Below are positions 50,191-64,000 of a stretch of DNA of 64,000 nucleotides, piece by piece. The stretch is from positions 410,001-474,000 of the forward strand of contig JACYXH010000343.1 in NCBI GenBank assembly GCA_026745465.1. Reading direction: 5' to 3'. The DNA comes from Lota lota. Taxonomy: Eukaryota > Chordata > Actinopteri > Gadiformes > Lotidae. The notes beneath the pieces were generated by a model, which ran no database searches, was not told where the DNA came from, and saw only the letters and a program-made list of their open reading frames with translations. Within the stretch, counting starts at the first letter, position 1; every line of letters begins with the position of its first letter. The translations under genes were made by a program, and so were the position numbers.

Positions 50191-50512
50191 ACTTTGTAGG
50201 TAGTATGTATGGGTGGTGGTCTACACTCTATAGGTAGTATGTATGGGTGGTGGTCTACACTCTGTAGGTAGTATGGGTGGTGGTCTACACTCTGTAGGTA
50301 GTATGGGTGGTGGTCTACACTCTGTAGGTAGTATGGGTGGTGGTCTACACTCTGTAGGTAGTATGGGTGGTGGTCTACACTCTGTAGGTAGTATGGGTGG
50401 TGGTCTACACTCTGTAGGTAGTATGTATGGGTGGTGGTCTACACTCTGTAGTTAGTATGTATGGGTGGTGGTCTACACTCTGTAGGTAGTATGTATGGGT
50501 AGGAGTCTATCG
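50191..50512. repeat. 30-bp minisatellite
   Basis: About ten units of 'gtagtatgggtggtggtcta' + 'cactctgtag'; outer copies are 34 bases (extra tatg), inner ones 30. The MGGGLHSVGS frame is an artefact. Confidence 0.95.
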
Positions 50513-50875
50513 GTCTCATTTCTGAGACCGATTTGACCTGGATAAGATTATTCATGACTATGCATGTTCTCATCATCCAGCCCCACCATCTCAATAAAGT
50601 GTGTCCTGGTTTATCACCTTGCATGAGCCTCCATCCCTGGGCTGTGTTTTAATGAGCTGGGGCTTTACATCTTACATAAAGGTGGGGGGTTATGAGCTGT
50701 TCAGTGTGCGGCGCTAGGTGAATGATCATGCCGCTGTGACATGTGAAACAATACAGAGGACATTGTAGGAGCGTTGAAAAGGTCAGAGGTGAGCCAGTTC
50801 ACCGGGTTCCTGGGCAGGAAGATGAAGAATGTAGGCTGGCTGAGATCGCTCCTGGGTGTGGCTGGAGAACGAAGA

Positions 50876-50959
50876 CACACACACACACACACACACACCC
50901 TCTCTACAAGGCTACTGACTGGCTGCACACACACACATACATTAACACAACCACATATA

Positions 50960-50994
<35 letters not shown>

Positions 50995-51020
50995 CATCCT
51001 CAAGAAGAACTGTGCCTGCA

Positions 51021-51052
<32 letters not shown>

Positions 51053-51096
51053 TGTGTGTGTGTGGAAGCGTGTGTGTGTGTGTGTGTGTGTGTGTT
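50876..51096. repeat. CA and TGCG/TG arrays in opposite phase
   Basis: CA runs (50876-50897, 50960-50992) are followed within 30 bases by GTGC and TG runs (51020-51096). Confidence 0.9.
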
Positions 51097-51269
51097 TGTG
51101 CGGAAGCGCGTGTGCGAACACATGTGTCTATCTAACCACAAAGTGATGCACAGGGTCAAACGGCTGACGTCTGCACCCGGGGAAATTAGAAGCTAGCTTC
51201 TGAACTGTTTATTCCAGTCTCTGATTACTTACCAGCCTGGCTGCTACAAGCCACTCCCCCCTGATCGCT

Positions 51270-51892
51270 GTTCTACTGTACCAGTGGTACACCAGTACAC
51301 CTCTGACTACCAGTACTGGTACTACACAACATAACACTGTTCCCTGTTCTACTGTACCAGCAATACACCAGTACACCTCTGACTACCAGTACTGGTACTA
51401 CACAACATAACACTGTTCTACTGTACCAGTGATACACCAGTACACCTCTGACTACCAGTACTGGTACTACACAACATAACACTGTTCCCTGTTCTACTGT
51501 ACCAGCAATACACCAGTACACCTCTGACTACCAGTACTGGTACTACACAACATAACACTGTTCTACTGTACCAGTGATACACCAGTACACCTCTGACTAC
51601 CAGTACTGGTACTACACAACATAACACTGTTCTACTGTACCAGTGATACACCAGTACACCTCTGATTACCAGTACTGGTACTACACAACCTAACACTGTT
51701 CCCTGTTCTACTGTACCAGTGATACACCAGTACACCTCTGATTACCAGTACTGGTACTACACAACATAACACTGTTCTACTGTACCAGTGATACACCAGT
51801 ACACCTCTGATTACCAGTACTGGTACTACACAACCTAACACTGTTCCCTGTTCTACTGTACCAGCAATACACTAGTACATCTCTGACTACTA
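51270..51892. repeat. 69/77-bp palindrome-bearing minisatellite
   Basis: Eight or nine units, each containing the perfect 14-base palindrome TACCAGTACTGGTA. Units differ by presence of 'ttccctg' and by gtgata/gcaata variants, and form a two-unit higher-order pattern. Confidence 0.95.
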
Positions 51893-51964
51893 CTACAGGA
51901 CATACAACTGCAGAAAAGCAATAATTCAACATTGCTATATAGTCATGTTTAAACATGGGGAGGA

Positions 51965-52070
51965 TATGGGCATGGCGGTTGAGTTCGACCTCTGGACGAT
52001 GAGATCTGGGTTCGATCCCCAACGTCCGCAATCAGCCTGCTGTCTAAGCTGTAGGCGTCCTTGAGATGAT
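51965..52070 (+). mobile_element. tRNA-derived SINE, 5' part
   Basis: A-box-like 'gggcatggcggttgag', a good B box in 'gggttcgatcccc' (52008-52020) and 'gctgtaggcgtccttgag', cut by the following TG array. Confidence 0.75.
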
Positions 52071-52073
52071 GAG

Positions 52074-52185
<112 letters not shown>

Positions 52186-52662
52186 ATCAGTAAAACGGTA
52201 ATTCAAACATCATAACAGACACAGCCTTTGTTTTTCCACCAGACCAGGAATTGAATCATGTATATTCAATGTTCCTGTTCCACATATTATCAGCTATTAC
52301 AGTATACACCAGAGCTGCAACTTTCCCTTTCTATTATAATGTAAAGCAGACGATATATATGCATATGTTTATATATATATTTTACATACGCTCACACACA
52401 CACACACACACACACACACAGTCTTACCTCCAAATCCACATTTACAAACATGTTTCTTTCCCTGTCGTCGTAGATAAATACACATGTTGTGTAATGACAC
52501 AGACACATATACAAACACACACACACAAACACTCACACACACACAAACACAGTTGATTGCAATGCCGTATGATTTTGGATGAGGTAACTGTTTGGTGTAA
52601 TGTGGGCATTGGGTAATTTGGACAAAAGAAAAATCTTTGAGAAATACGACAAGACAGTGCAC

Positions 52663-52885
<223 letters not shown>

Positions 52886-53335
52886 GGCTGGCAACGCCTG
52901 TGTTTCAACCTCAGATGGGCTTTTGGTTTGACTTAACCAGTCGCCCAGCAGAGCAAGGGAAAAGAGAGAGAGGAGTGAGAAAGGAAGATGGAGCGAAAGA
53001 GAGAGACAGGGGAGAGATAGAGAGTGAAAGTGAATCAGTTGATTATCAAAAACATATTTTTCCAAAGTAAAAGCGCTTTTAGCTTTGTGTCTTTGCATTT
53101 CAGCCCAAAATGCTAGCGTATCGAACACCATACCCTGAGGACATAAGCAGAGAACATGAGAGGCGGGGGGGGTGAGGGGGGCAGAGATTAAACCCACTTA
53201 GACGGTCGAGAGTGTGTGTGACAGTTCTGACATCCAACCACATCCTTGACCTTTAACCCACGGGCTAAATCTTGCTGACGAGAGAAGATGACTCACGCTG
53301 TTTTCGCCGTCGTTAAAGTAGCCGTTCCCACGAGA

Positions 53336-53368
<33 letters not shown>

Positions 53369-54150
53369 GTTTGAGTTAGTGCACTTAGCGAAGTGCAGCG
53401 CTCATGTACCTCAATGTGAGAACTCATCCTTATGATCGTTATAACAGAGGGAACAGTGTTTGTGGAAATTATTGAATTGCCCATATTTCAATTTCTTTGC
53501 GTTGCACGTTGATATTGTTAACGTCCACCAACGCAAACCATCCCGATGTCAGCGTAGCTACATGTGTGAATTAGACGTGGTTAATTATGTGTCTAAATAG
53601 CCTGAGGCAGCAGATGAAACACTCTGGGAATTCATTCACTGGTGAAAACCTGGCCTCGGGCAAGCACACAAGTCAGCGTGTTGAACTCGTTCTCCCAACA
53701 CTGATACCCGCTATCCCTGTCCACGCTCTTACACGTGGTCCAAGTCTTTCTTCTTTGCTTTTTGGGTTTCTGTCTTCCTTTCTTTTCTTTGGTCCATCTT
53801 TCGTTTCTTTTGTTGTTTTTTTTCTTTCCTGCCCTCCCTTTGTCCATCTTTTCTTCCTTCCTTCCTACCTAAATTCCTTAAATATCTTTCTTTCTCTAGT
53901 TCTTTCTTTGTCTTTCACTATGTATTCCTCCCTTCGTTTCCTTCCTCCCTTCATTTCCTTCCTCCCTCCCTCCACCTCCTAGGGAGAGCCTCCTGGACCC
54001 AGGCCAGGGTGGATGATTGCAGTGCTTGATTTGTCTCTCTTCCTCAGTAGCTTGTTCTCCAGGATCTACCCTGAGAGGAGTCGCACCGCTGACCCATTAA
54101 AGCACAGAAACCCACTGAGACCCTGTCAGAAACACTAGTGCTGGCTGCAT
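52886..54150. other. no gene; poly-G and CTTT-rich tracts
   Basis: A poly-G tract at 53337-53367 and pyrimidine-rich DNA at 53740-53985. Confidence 0.6.

Positions 54151-54200
<50 letters not shown>
54151..54200. repeat. (GA)n microsatellite
   Basis: About 24 units. Confidence 0.97.
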
Positions 54201-54201
<1 letters not shown>

Positions 54202-54350
54202 GTCTGGGAGTGTGTGTCACTGTGAACGTACAAGTGCGTTTGTGGGTTTGTGTATACACATGTGCACACATGCATGATTGTGTCTGTGTGTGTTTGTCTA
54301 TGTGTTTGTTTATACGTAGTTATGAGCCTGCCTGTGAATGTGTCATGCAT

Positions 54351-54472
<122 letters not shown>

Positions 54473-54563
54473 CTGCGCTCCCACATCCTGGGTGTTTGTG
54501 CTCTTGGTGAAAAGAGGTTTAGTATAAAAGCCAATGCCAAATCCTCCCAACAGCAGCTCCTAC

Positions 54564-54752
54564 CTCCTCTGTAGGGGACTCTTAATGTGATACACTCCTC
54601 TGTATGGGGACTCTTAATGTGATACGCTCCTCTGTATGGGGACTCTTAATGTGATACGCTCCTCTGTATGGGGACTCTTAATGTGATACACTCCTCTGTA
54701 GGGGACTCTTAGTGTGATACACTCCTCTGTAGGGGACTCTTAATGTGATACA
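54564..54752. repeat. 31/32-bp minisatellite
   Basis: Six units of 'cctctgtatggggactctta' + 'atgtgatacact', with gtagggg/gtatgggg variants. Confidence 0.95.
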
Positions 54753-54944
54753 CTTGGATGAGTCGTGGTCCATAAATAAATCATGTGGACACTTAAATAA
54801 ATAGTAATAAAGATCATCAGTCTATATGTTCAAATATCGTCTAATATATTTATTTATTAAGAATGCATCAATTATATTGATTAATTGTAAATTATATCGA
54901 TTAATTATTATTATAATTAAATGTGAGTGTGTGCAGTTTTATTA

Positions 54945-54947
54945 GTG

Positions 54948-54979
<32 letters not shown>

Positions 54980-55048
54980 TGTGTGTGTTTGTGTGTGTGT
55001 GTGTGTGTGAGTGAGAGAGAGAGCGTGCGTGCGTGCGTGTGTGTGTGT
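54945..55048. repeat. TG/TGCG array
   Basis: TG with GTGC runs and a GAGAGA break. Confidence 0.92.
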
Positions 55049-55187
55049 AGTGGTATTAGCTGTGGATGGTGTGAGTGGGCGTGCTGCTGGGGAAGGAATT
55101 CCAGCCTCGGTGTCTTTCTGGGTGTTGGAGGATAATTGGTACTGATTACAAAACCTAACAGGTGGGGTTCAGTGCACACTGATGAGC

Positions 55188-55450
55188 AGTGACACACACA
55201 TACAGGCACACACACACACATGCACGCACAAACACACACACACACATGAGAAAGACACACACAAACACACACACACACACGAGAGACAGAGGGACATCTA
55301 CACACAAAAAGACACAGACACACACACACACACACACACATTCAAGAGAAAGACACACACACAACTGAGAGACGCACATGTGTCTGTGAGAAAGAGACAT
55401 ATGCACATGCATGCCCACACAGACACACACACACACACACACACACACCC
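55188..55450. repeat. compound CA array
   Basis: CA runs broken by GAGAAAGACAC and similar segments. Confidence 0.92.
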
Positions 55451-56569
<1,119 letters not shown>

Positions 56570-56781
56570 TAAGTAACCTTTGTATAAGATCTTGCTATTT
56601 TGGCTCTTAATTATTCATGAGCATTGGGTCAATAAAGGTAAACTGAAAAAGTAAAAATAATATTGATGATAAGACATAAACAGATGCATTATGAACCTGT
56701 GTGTCATAGAGCATTTTACAATAAACCAATCAATGAGAGCAAACATCAAGGAAATTGGAAATCGAATATATAACCCTCGGG

Positions 56782-56785
<4 letters not shown>

Positions 56786-56826
<41 letters not shown>

Positions 56827-56849
56827 TACACACACACACACACACACAG
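56786..56849. repeat. (CA)n microsatellite with TACA break
   Basis: CA runs either side of 'catacata'. A C-rich 'caccccatcaccccc' tandem follows at 56900-56970. Confidence 0.95.
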
Positions 56850-57029
56850 TTTAGAGATGCTATTAGTGTTTCTATTCCCCTGCGGGTCCGACTTACCCCC
56901 CCAACCACCCCATCACCCCCACCCCATCACCCCCACCCCATCACCCCCACCCCCACCCCATCACCCCCACCCAGGCTTCTCCCGTTACACGTTCCCAGAC
57001 CAGTGTGCTCTCTATTAAGAGCATGTTAG

Positions 57030-57160
57030 TGACCGGGGCGGTGGGGGGTGGGGGGTGGGGGGCAGGAGAGAGGTGGTGGGTGCGGTGGTTAAAAGGGTGG
57101 ATGATAAGAGGGTGAGTGGTGGTGGAGGGGGCTCTAGGGGGGGGGGGGGGACGCAGGTCA
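57030..57160. repeat. G-rich tract
   Basis: 'ggggggtggggggtgggggg' and a later G run (57137-57150). Confidence 0.85.
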
Positions 57161-57409
57161 GCGTTGTGGTGCTGAATCAGCCCTTTCTATTCTGGCCCTC
57201 CCCAGGGTAGAGGATGTGTTGTCGAGGCCGTGAGCTGGCTCAGTGCTGGGCCTGTAAAGTGTCACGTTACCAGGGTGGGGGGGGCAGCTACATCACCGGG
57301 GCGTCACGTCGAGAGAAGTCCATCTGCCAAACAATGGGGGGGGGAGGACTGGATGGAAGGAATAAATGGAGCTGGGAGTTGGCATTTTTACTGCCGTACT
57401 GCTTTACTG

Positions 57410-57545
57410 TTATTTTGTGGTTTAGCAGAGGCTTTGAGCCAGAGCGACGATGGTGAATTTTGAAACGGGCCATAAAGGAGCAGGTTAGGGCCTCTTGCTC
57501 AAGGATGCCTACAGGTTAGGCTTCGGTTTGGGGTTTGGGGGTCAC
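57410..57545 (-). mobile_element. tRNA-derived SINE, inverted
   Basis: 'tttagcagaggctttgagcc', 'aggagcaggttagggcctct' and 'tgctcaaggatgcctacagg' 'ttagg' are the reverse of the SINE body seen at 24725 and 20670. Confidence 0.7.
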
Positions 57546-58588
57546 GGCAACCACCTAAGAAATGCACTAATCTAAAAACAAAAACAAAAACGGCGTTATG
57601 TTAAAAAGGTAAAAGACCAAGTCATGCTAACTCTTTCCTGATGTTCTTTCGCGGTGTCTCACTACACTACTACACGTGTCTCACTACACATCTGTCTCGG
57701 TTCACACCAAGCTTAGTCACAGTGAGACAACAGCTGAACAATAGAGCAAACGGCTGGTTGGGACCCTGGATATTAGATTACAGTCACCCGGAAACCTGCC
57801 CCTCGTAAGCCTAGCCCACCACCGTGTCTAATTGGCCGACAGGAAGGAAGTGGATGAATAGCAGGAAGTGAGGTTCAAGAAAGGGTGGGGTGGGGGGGGG
57901 GGGGGGGGGGTTGGGGTCAAGCAGCTGCACTGGCCTTTGTTACCCATGGTAACAGACGCCCATTAACGAGAAATATTTCCTGATTTTCACTGTTGTTGCT
58001 TGGCGACTGTCACGAGTCACACTTTAAGGCTTAATAAGAACTAGTTAATAAAAATATATTTAGATTTACATTCAGGGATTTAGCAGATGCTTTACTCCAG
58101 AGACATGCAGGTGAGGAATGTATGAGTGATTCTCAGTGTGTGTGGGGGATGCTGCAAGAACACACACACACTTTCTCTTTCAGTCTTCACTTAGGCCTCC
58201 GAACAGCCTTCAGCTCGGTGCACCACACATCTACATTCTACTGTTCATGATCCTCAGTTCACCATATTCTCGCCTTTATTGTGCTGTCAGCAACAAAGTG
58301 TCCAAGGACACCGTACTTTCTCCGAGAGAGGTTTGCCGAAGAGAGACAAATGAATGTGTTTGTTTGCGTGTGTGTGCGTGTCTGTGTGTTTTGTATATGT
58401 GTGTTCTTTGTGTGTGTAATGCGTGTGAGTATCTTTCTAAAACACAATCATCAGCATTTGTATATGTTTTACAACAAAATGTACACACTATAGGCAAAAT
58501 CACAGAACGCTTATTAATCAATTAAGAGAAACTGCTGACAAAGTCATCTTCACTCTGCTGGTAGGAACCAGATGGTGGGCACGATGTA

Positions 58589-58589
<1 letters not shown>
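57546..58589. other. no gene; SINE tail and poly-G
   Basis: G tract at 57890-57910; reversed SINE tail at 58060-58110 ('gatttagcagatgctttact'). Confidence 0.5.
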
Positions 58590-58684
<95 letters not shown>

Positions 58685-58733
58685 AATGTGTGTGTGTGTG
58701 TGTGAATGTGTGTGTGTGCGTGCGTATGTGTGT
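58590..58733. repeat. (TG)n microsatellite
   Basis: 45 pure TG units, then TGAA/TGCG variants. Confidence 0.97.
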
Positions 58734-58829
58734 GTGAGAGAAACCGCTGTCTCTGTGGCATCATACCTGCTTGACGTAGGGCTAAACAGGTGTGACGCCT
58801 GGGCAGCATGCAGAGGGGCGACACACACA

Positions 58830-58899
58830 CCCTGATGGGTGTGTGTGTCGAGGTGTGTGGAGAGCGTGTGTGTGTCTGCGTGCTTATGTGTGTGTGTGC

Positions 58900-58935
<36 letters not shown>

Positions 58936-59202
58936 CTGTGCTTCCATGCATGTATGTGTGTGCATGCCTGTGTGCATATGTGTGTGTGTCTGTGCAAGTG
59001 TTTACAGGTGTGTGCGTGTGTGTGCAGGTATCTTTGGGTTTGTGTGTGTGTGTGTGCATGTGTGTGCGCATGTGTGTGTGTGTGCAGGTATCTTTGGGTG
59101 TGTGTGTGTGTGTGTGCATGTGTGTGCGCATGTGTGTGTGTGTGCAGGTATCTTTGGGTGTGTGTGTGCGTGTGCATGCGTGCACGTGCGTGCGCGCGTG
59201 TG

Positions 59203-59236
<34 letters not shown>
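58830..59236. repeat. TG array with 60-bp higher-order unit
   Basis: 'gcaggtatctttgggt' recurs at 59024, 59084 and 59144, exactly 60 bases apart, within TG/TGCG DNA. Confidence 0.95.
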
Positions 59237-59271
59237 TACAATTGGGCGTGTTTGTTCTCTCATCCCTCCAG

Positions 59272-59391
59272 CTCTGGAGCCAGCCACCAGCACAGTGTAC
59301 AAGTCCCGGCATGTCCTTCATAAAGTCCTCCCATAAAATGTTACGGAGACGGAAGCAGCTGGCAGGACGATAGCAAGATACTGTCTATCAC
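59272..59391 (+). other. exon-like segment, probably non-coding
   Basis: A pyrimidine-rich acceptor (ttctctcatccctccag) and donor CACG|GTGAGG bound 120 bases with stops in all frames. It could be an untranslated exon or chance. Confidence 0.15.
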
Positions 59392-59399
59392 GGTGAGGT

Positions 59400-60390
59400 G
59401 AACACATGTTCATTCTTCTCCTGCCAAAGCCCTCCAGCTCTGGCCTTGAACAACAGCGATCTGCCTGTTTTTGAACTTTACTTGTGTCTTTATTTATGTC
59501 TTTATGTATTCAAACGCTGCCTCCCGTTCACGCCAACGTATTTGTGACACGGATTGTAAACGCAGCACAAAAACCCGTGTGATTGTGTCTCAGAATCTGA
59601 AGAGGACCATGAAGGGATATTAAGTCACCGGGTAACAGGTTCAAACATAGTTGTATTTTTAGCTGAAGTAGAAGGCGAATTCAATTGTTTTGCTAAAAAA
59701 ACGAATGTCTGAAGGTGTGATTGCACTACTAATAAGGACTGATTCATAATTAATTTAAGGTATGTGAAGCACGAGCGACACTTTATTATTTATTGTTCCT
59801 CTTTACACACAAATAACAATTAGTTTATTTATCCAAACGCACTTCAATTTAGAGGCATTCAAGGCTCGCATCTCGACATCCGCAAATTACGTAAAACGTA
59901 AAAATCCTCTCATCCGCCCAGCGATGAGATCAGACAACCCCTGGGACAAAGTTACTATCTTCTAGTGCTGCATTCACAAACAGGAAATGGATCATTGACT
60001 GCCTTCTGCCTTCTTTCTGTTCCTCTGCCACCCCCAAAACAGGAAGCTTGATAAATGTACAGGAAGTTAGATGTCATGCATAGCCGAAGAGATAGTCAAT
60101 ATTTAAAATGTTGGTAAAGGTCAGTCAGAATTGGTCTAAATAATATATATCATATTTTCTTATACAATATTCTCCAAACATTAAGTTAATTCTTTTTAAC
60201 AAACTATCCGTGACTAAAGAGAGAAACACTTATTAATCTAATTGATTATACTACGGTGCCTGAGAAACGGCAAGTTTATAATAAAGTGACATCAATTCAC
60301 CTTAAAGTCCCAACACAAAACCAGTGCATGCATGTGAGCGGACAGAGTTCACTGTTTGTGTGTGCAGTGCACTACTCCTCTACATGCGGG
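59400..60390. other. no gene recognised
   Basis: AT-rich intergenic DNA. Confidence 0.5.
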
Positions 60391-60421
60391 GCGGGGGGGG
60401 GGGGGGGGGGGGGGGGGGGGC
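60391..60421. repeat. poly-G tract
   Basis: About 29 consecutive G. Confidence 0.95.
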
Positions 60422-60628
60422 GTCTCTATCCCACTCTGTATCTGAGTCGCATTCCATCGTTAAGGGTCTATCGCCGTGGCGATCGGCGGAACACACAGTG
60501 GAGGATGTCTGCCTGCCAGCCATGCGCCCTCCTCCGAGACAGCAGATGAAAGACACACATGTGATGCTATTTCTGCACCGCAGGGGCCAGGACCCCTGGG
60601 CACCTGGCCGCCTTGTGTGTGTGCATGA

Positions 60629-60667
60629 GCGAGAGCGAGAGCGAGAGCGAGAGCGAGAGCGAGAGCG
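60629..60667. repeat. (GAGAGC)n hexanucleotide repeat
   Basis: Six to seven units. Confidence 0.95.
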
Positions 60668-60976
60668 ATCTTGGACATCCTCTTGCTTGATGGGAAAGCT
60701 TCTCAAGGCACAGTACATGGTTAATCTTTTAATAACATCCCCATGCACAAAGGATGCATTTGTGCCAATGTGCGCTTGTTTACATGTTTATGGGTGTTTG
60801 ATTGCGTGTGCGTAATTAGTGCTTGCATAAGCTTGAATCCATTATATATTTAAAGAAACACGTTTCTGAAATATTAAAGCAAGTACCTCAAATTGTTTTC
60901 AAGCTCAAACCGCATGCTGGGTTTGTATTAATCATTTCTAGGCTTTCTGTTTACTTGGGAAATCAACGGGCATGCA

Positions 60977-61785
<809 letters not shown>

Positions 61786-62100
61786 CAAACACACACACCC
61801 ACACACACGCATGCACACACACACACATACACACACACACACACACTGAAACACACACACACAGGGCCACAGAGGACGGATGAAGACGAACAAAGGCAGA
61901 AAGGAAAGAAATTATGGTTTGGCCAAAAAACGGAAGAGAAAAATGTCCCCACACCGCAGATAGAGGAACACACCAGAAGAATGTAGAAAACGTTCAAACA
62001 AACACAGATGGAGGGGCCGTGTGTGCGTGTGTGTACGTGTGTGTGTGTGCACGTGTGTGTGCGTGTGTGTGTGTGTGTGTGTATGTGTGTGTGTGTGTGG
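61786..62100. repeat. CA array then TG array, opposite phase
   Basis: CA at 61786-61862 and TG/TGCG at 62018-62100, about 155 bases apart. Confidence 0.93.
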
Positions 62101-62214
62101 AAGAAGAGTGGCATGTCTGACTCATCTTGTGGGACAATGGATTGTATGGATATACAATGTCTGCTCCGGTAGTAAAAGGACTCACAGAGTGGTTTGAGGC
62201 AGCCGTTGGCATAG

Positions 62215-62395
62215 GTGAGGGGGGAGGTGAGGGGGGGGGGGGGGGGGGGGGGGTGAGGGTGTGAGGGGGAGGGGGAGGGGGGAGGTGAGGGTGTGGGGGG
62301 GGAGGAGGGGAGGAGGGGAGGAGGGGAGGAGGGGAGGAGGGGAGGGTGTGGGGGGAGGGGGAGGGGGGAGGTGAGGGATAAGGGGTGTAGGGAAG
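62215..62395. repeat. G-rich tract with GGGGAGGAG units
   Basis: A G run (62231-62253), six or so 'ggggaggag' units (62297-62345) and many GGGGG blocks. Strong G-quadruplex potential. Confidence 0.9.
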
Positions 62396-62461
62396 ATTTA
62401 TTTGGGATGAGGAGGAGTTTCAGTAAGCCAGTGGAATTTCTTCATTTTTTTTAAGCTGCGG

Positions 62462-62486
62462 GAATTCCTGCATCTCTCAGGAATTC
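62462..62486. repeat. hairpin, 9-bp arms
   Basis: GAATTCCTG and CAGGAATTC flank a 7-base loop. Confidence 0.75.
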
Positions 62487-62767
62487 AGGCGGTTTATCTT
62501 TTGTCCTGAACAGGAAGACCCAGCTCTCCTTTCAAGGTTTCTATGAAAGTTTGTTTTAGTTTAAGAGGCAGTTTATTCAAAAAGGCTTTACGGATGTGTG
62601 TTATATTTGATATCAACGTATAGGAATATTATCTTTAACACAGTGGTTGTGTATTTAACTGTTGGCCAGCTGAGGTTTGTTAAATTCAAGTCTGTAAGAG
62701 TTAAATAACGAATCCCATGGCTTTATCTGACTTTCATATCCTCTACAACAGCCTGCAATATGTATGC

Positions 62768-63745
<978 letters not shown>

Positions 63746-63819
<74 letters not shown>
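63746..63819. repeat. (TG)n microsatellite
   Basis: 37 TG units. The final 180 bases show no gene. Confidence 0.98.
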
Positions 63820-63820
<1 letters not shown>

Positions 63821-64000
63821 TACCTAGGATAAGCCTTGGGGTATGTCCTTTACCTAACCGATTCCGCTGAAACAACCAAAAAAAACGTACTAAAATGTGG
63901 CTACACACATCGTAAATATGTCCTGTTTGCTTCAAACGTCGTCCGAACAGACAACCACTTCACATCGCTCACGTGATACATTTCTGAGGGCTATTATCAA

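Noticed and set aside
51270..51892. Repeat protein MYWCITGTVEQ...
   Set aside because: It is the translation of a 69/77-bp minisatellite; the length variants break any single frame.
59272..59391. C-terminal exon reading [20 protein letters not shown]
   Set aside because: It stops in every frame and has no recognisable domain; kept only as a low-confidence exon-like segment.

Overview
The window looks like nuclear DNA of a ray-finned fish. It has one recognisable protein-coding gene, split by introns, set in repeat-dense non-coding DNA. The evidence is spliced exons with GT-AG borders, many copies of a tRNA-derived SINE whose tail carries the common teleost motif 'gtaagtcgctttggat...gcatctgctaaatg', and an extreme density of long dinucleotide arrays. 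Such density is typical of some teleosts, and cod-like fishes are notorious for it, but the species cannot be fixed from this window.

The only gene I can name is tmem38b, encoding TRIC-B, a trimeric intracellular cation channel of the endoplasmic reticulum. It lies on the minus strand from about 43852 (start codon) to 35151 (stop). Six exons read through exactly in frame (1020 nt, 339 codons plus stop), and every border is GT-AG. The 5' flank (about 43853-44300) is CpG-rich, with CCAAT boxes and a perfect GTTGC-N3-GCAAC element. The 3' end of exon 2, including its splice donor, is present four times. One copy is diverged mostly at synonymous sites, and exon 2 is flanked by complementary tetranucleotide arrays.

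Layout. 1-6.5 kb: two unidentified exon-like islands, palindromic AT-rich DNA, a foldback and CA/TG arrays. 6.5-9 kb: a 36-bp minisatellite and long CT, TG and CA arrays. 9-16 kb: possible retroelement debris, two copies of an LTR-like repeat, a second 36-bp minisatellite and CA/TG arrays. 16-25 kb: several SINEs, a 49-bp minisatellite, first copy of a 168-bp dispersed repeat, long CA and CT arrays and poly-C/poly-G tracts. 25-34 kb: a homopyrimidine minisatellite, GA-rich DNA, a third 36-bp minisatellite and a 0.9-kb CA array broken by CCACGCA steps. 35-44 kb: tmem38b. 44-64 kb: TG, CA, GA and TAG arrays, four further minisatellites, SINE pieces and G-rich tracts. No RNA gene, intact transposon ORF, CRISPR array or operon was found.

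Most long open frames are translations of simple repeats (His-Thr, Cys-Val, Leu-Ser, Arg-Glu) and are not genes. I found no new multi-gene system. The observations most worth checking are the exon 2 architecture of tmem38b and a few exon-like islands that match nothing I recognise.
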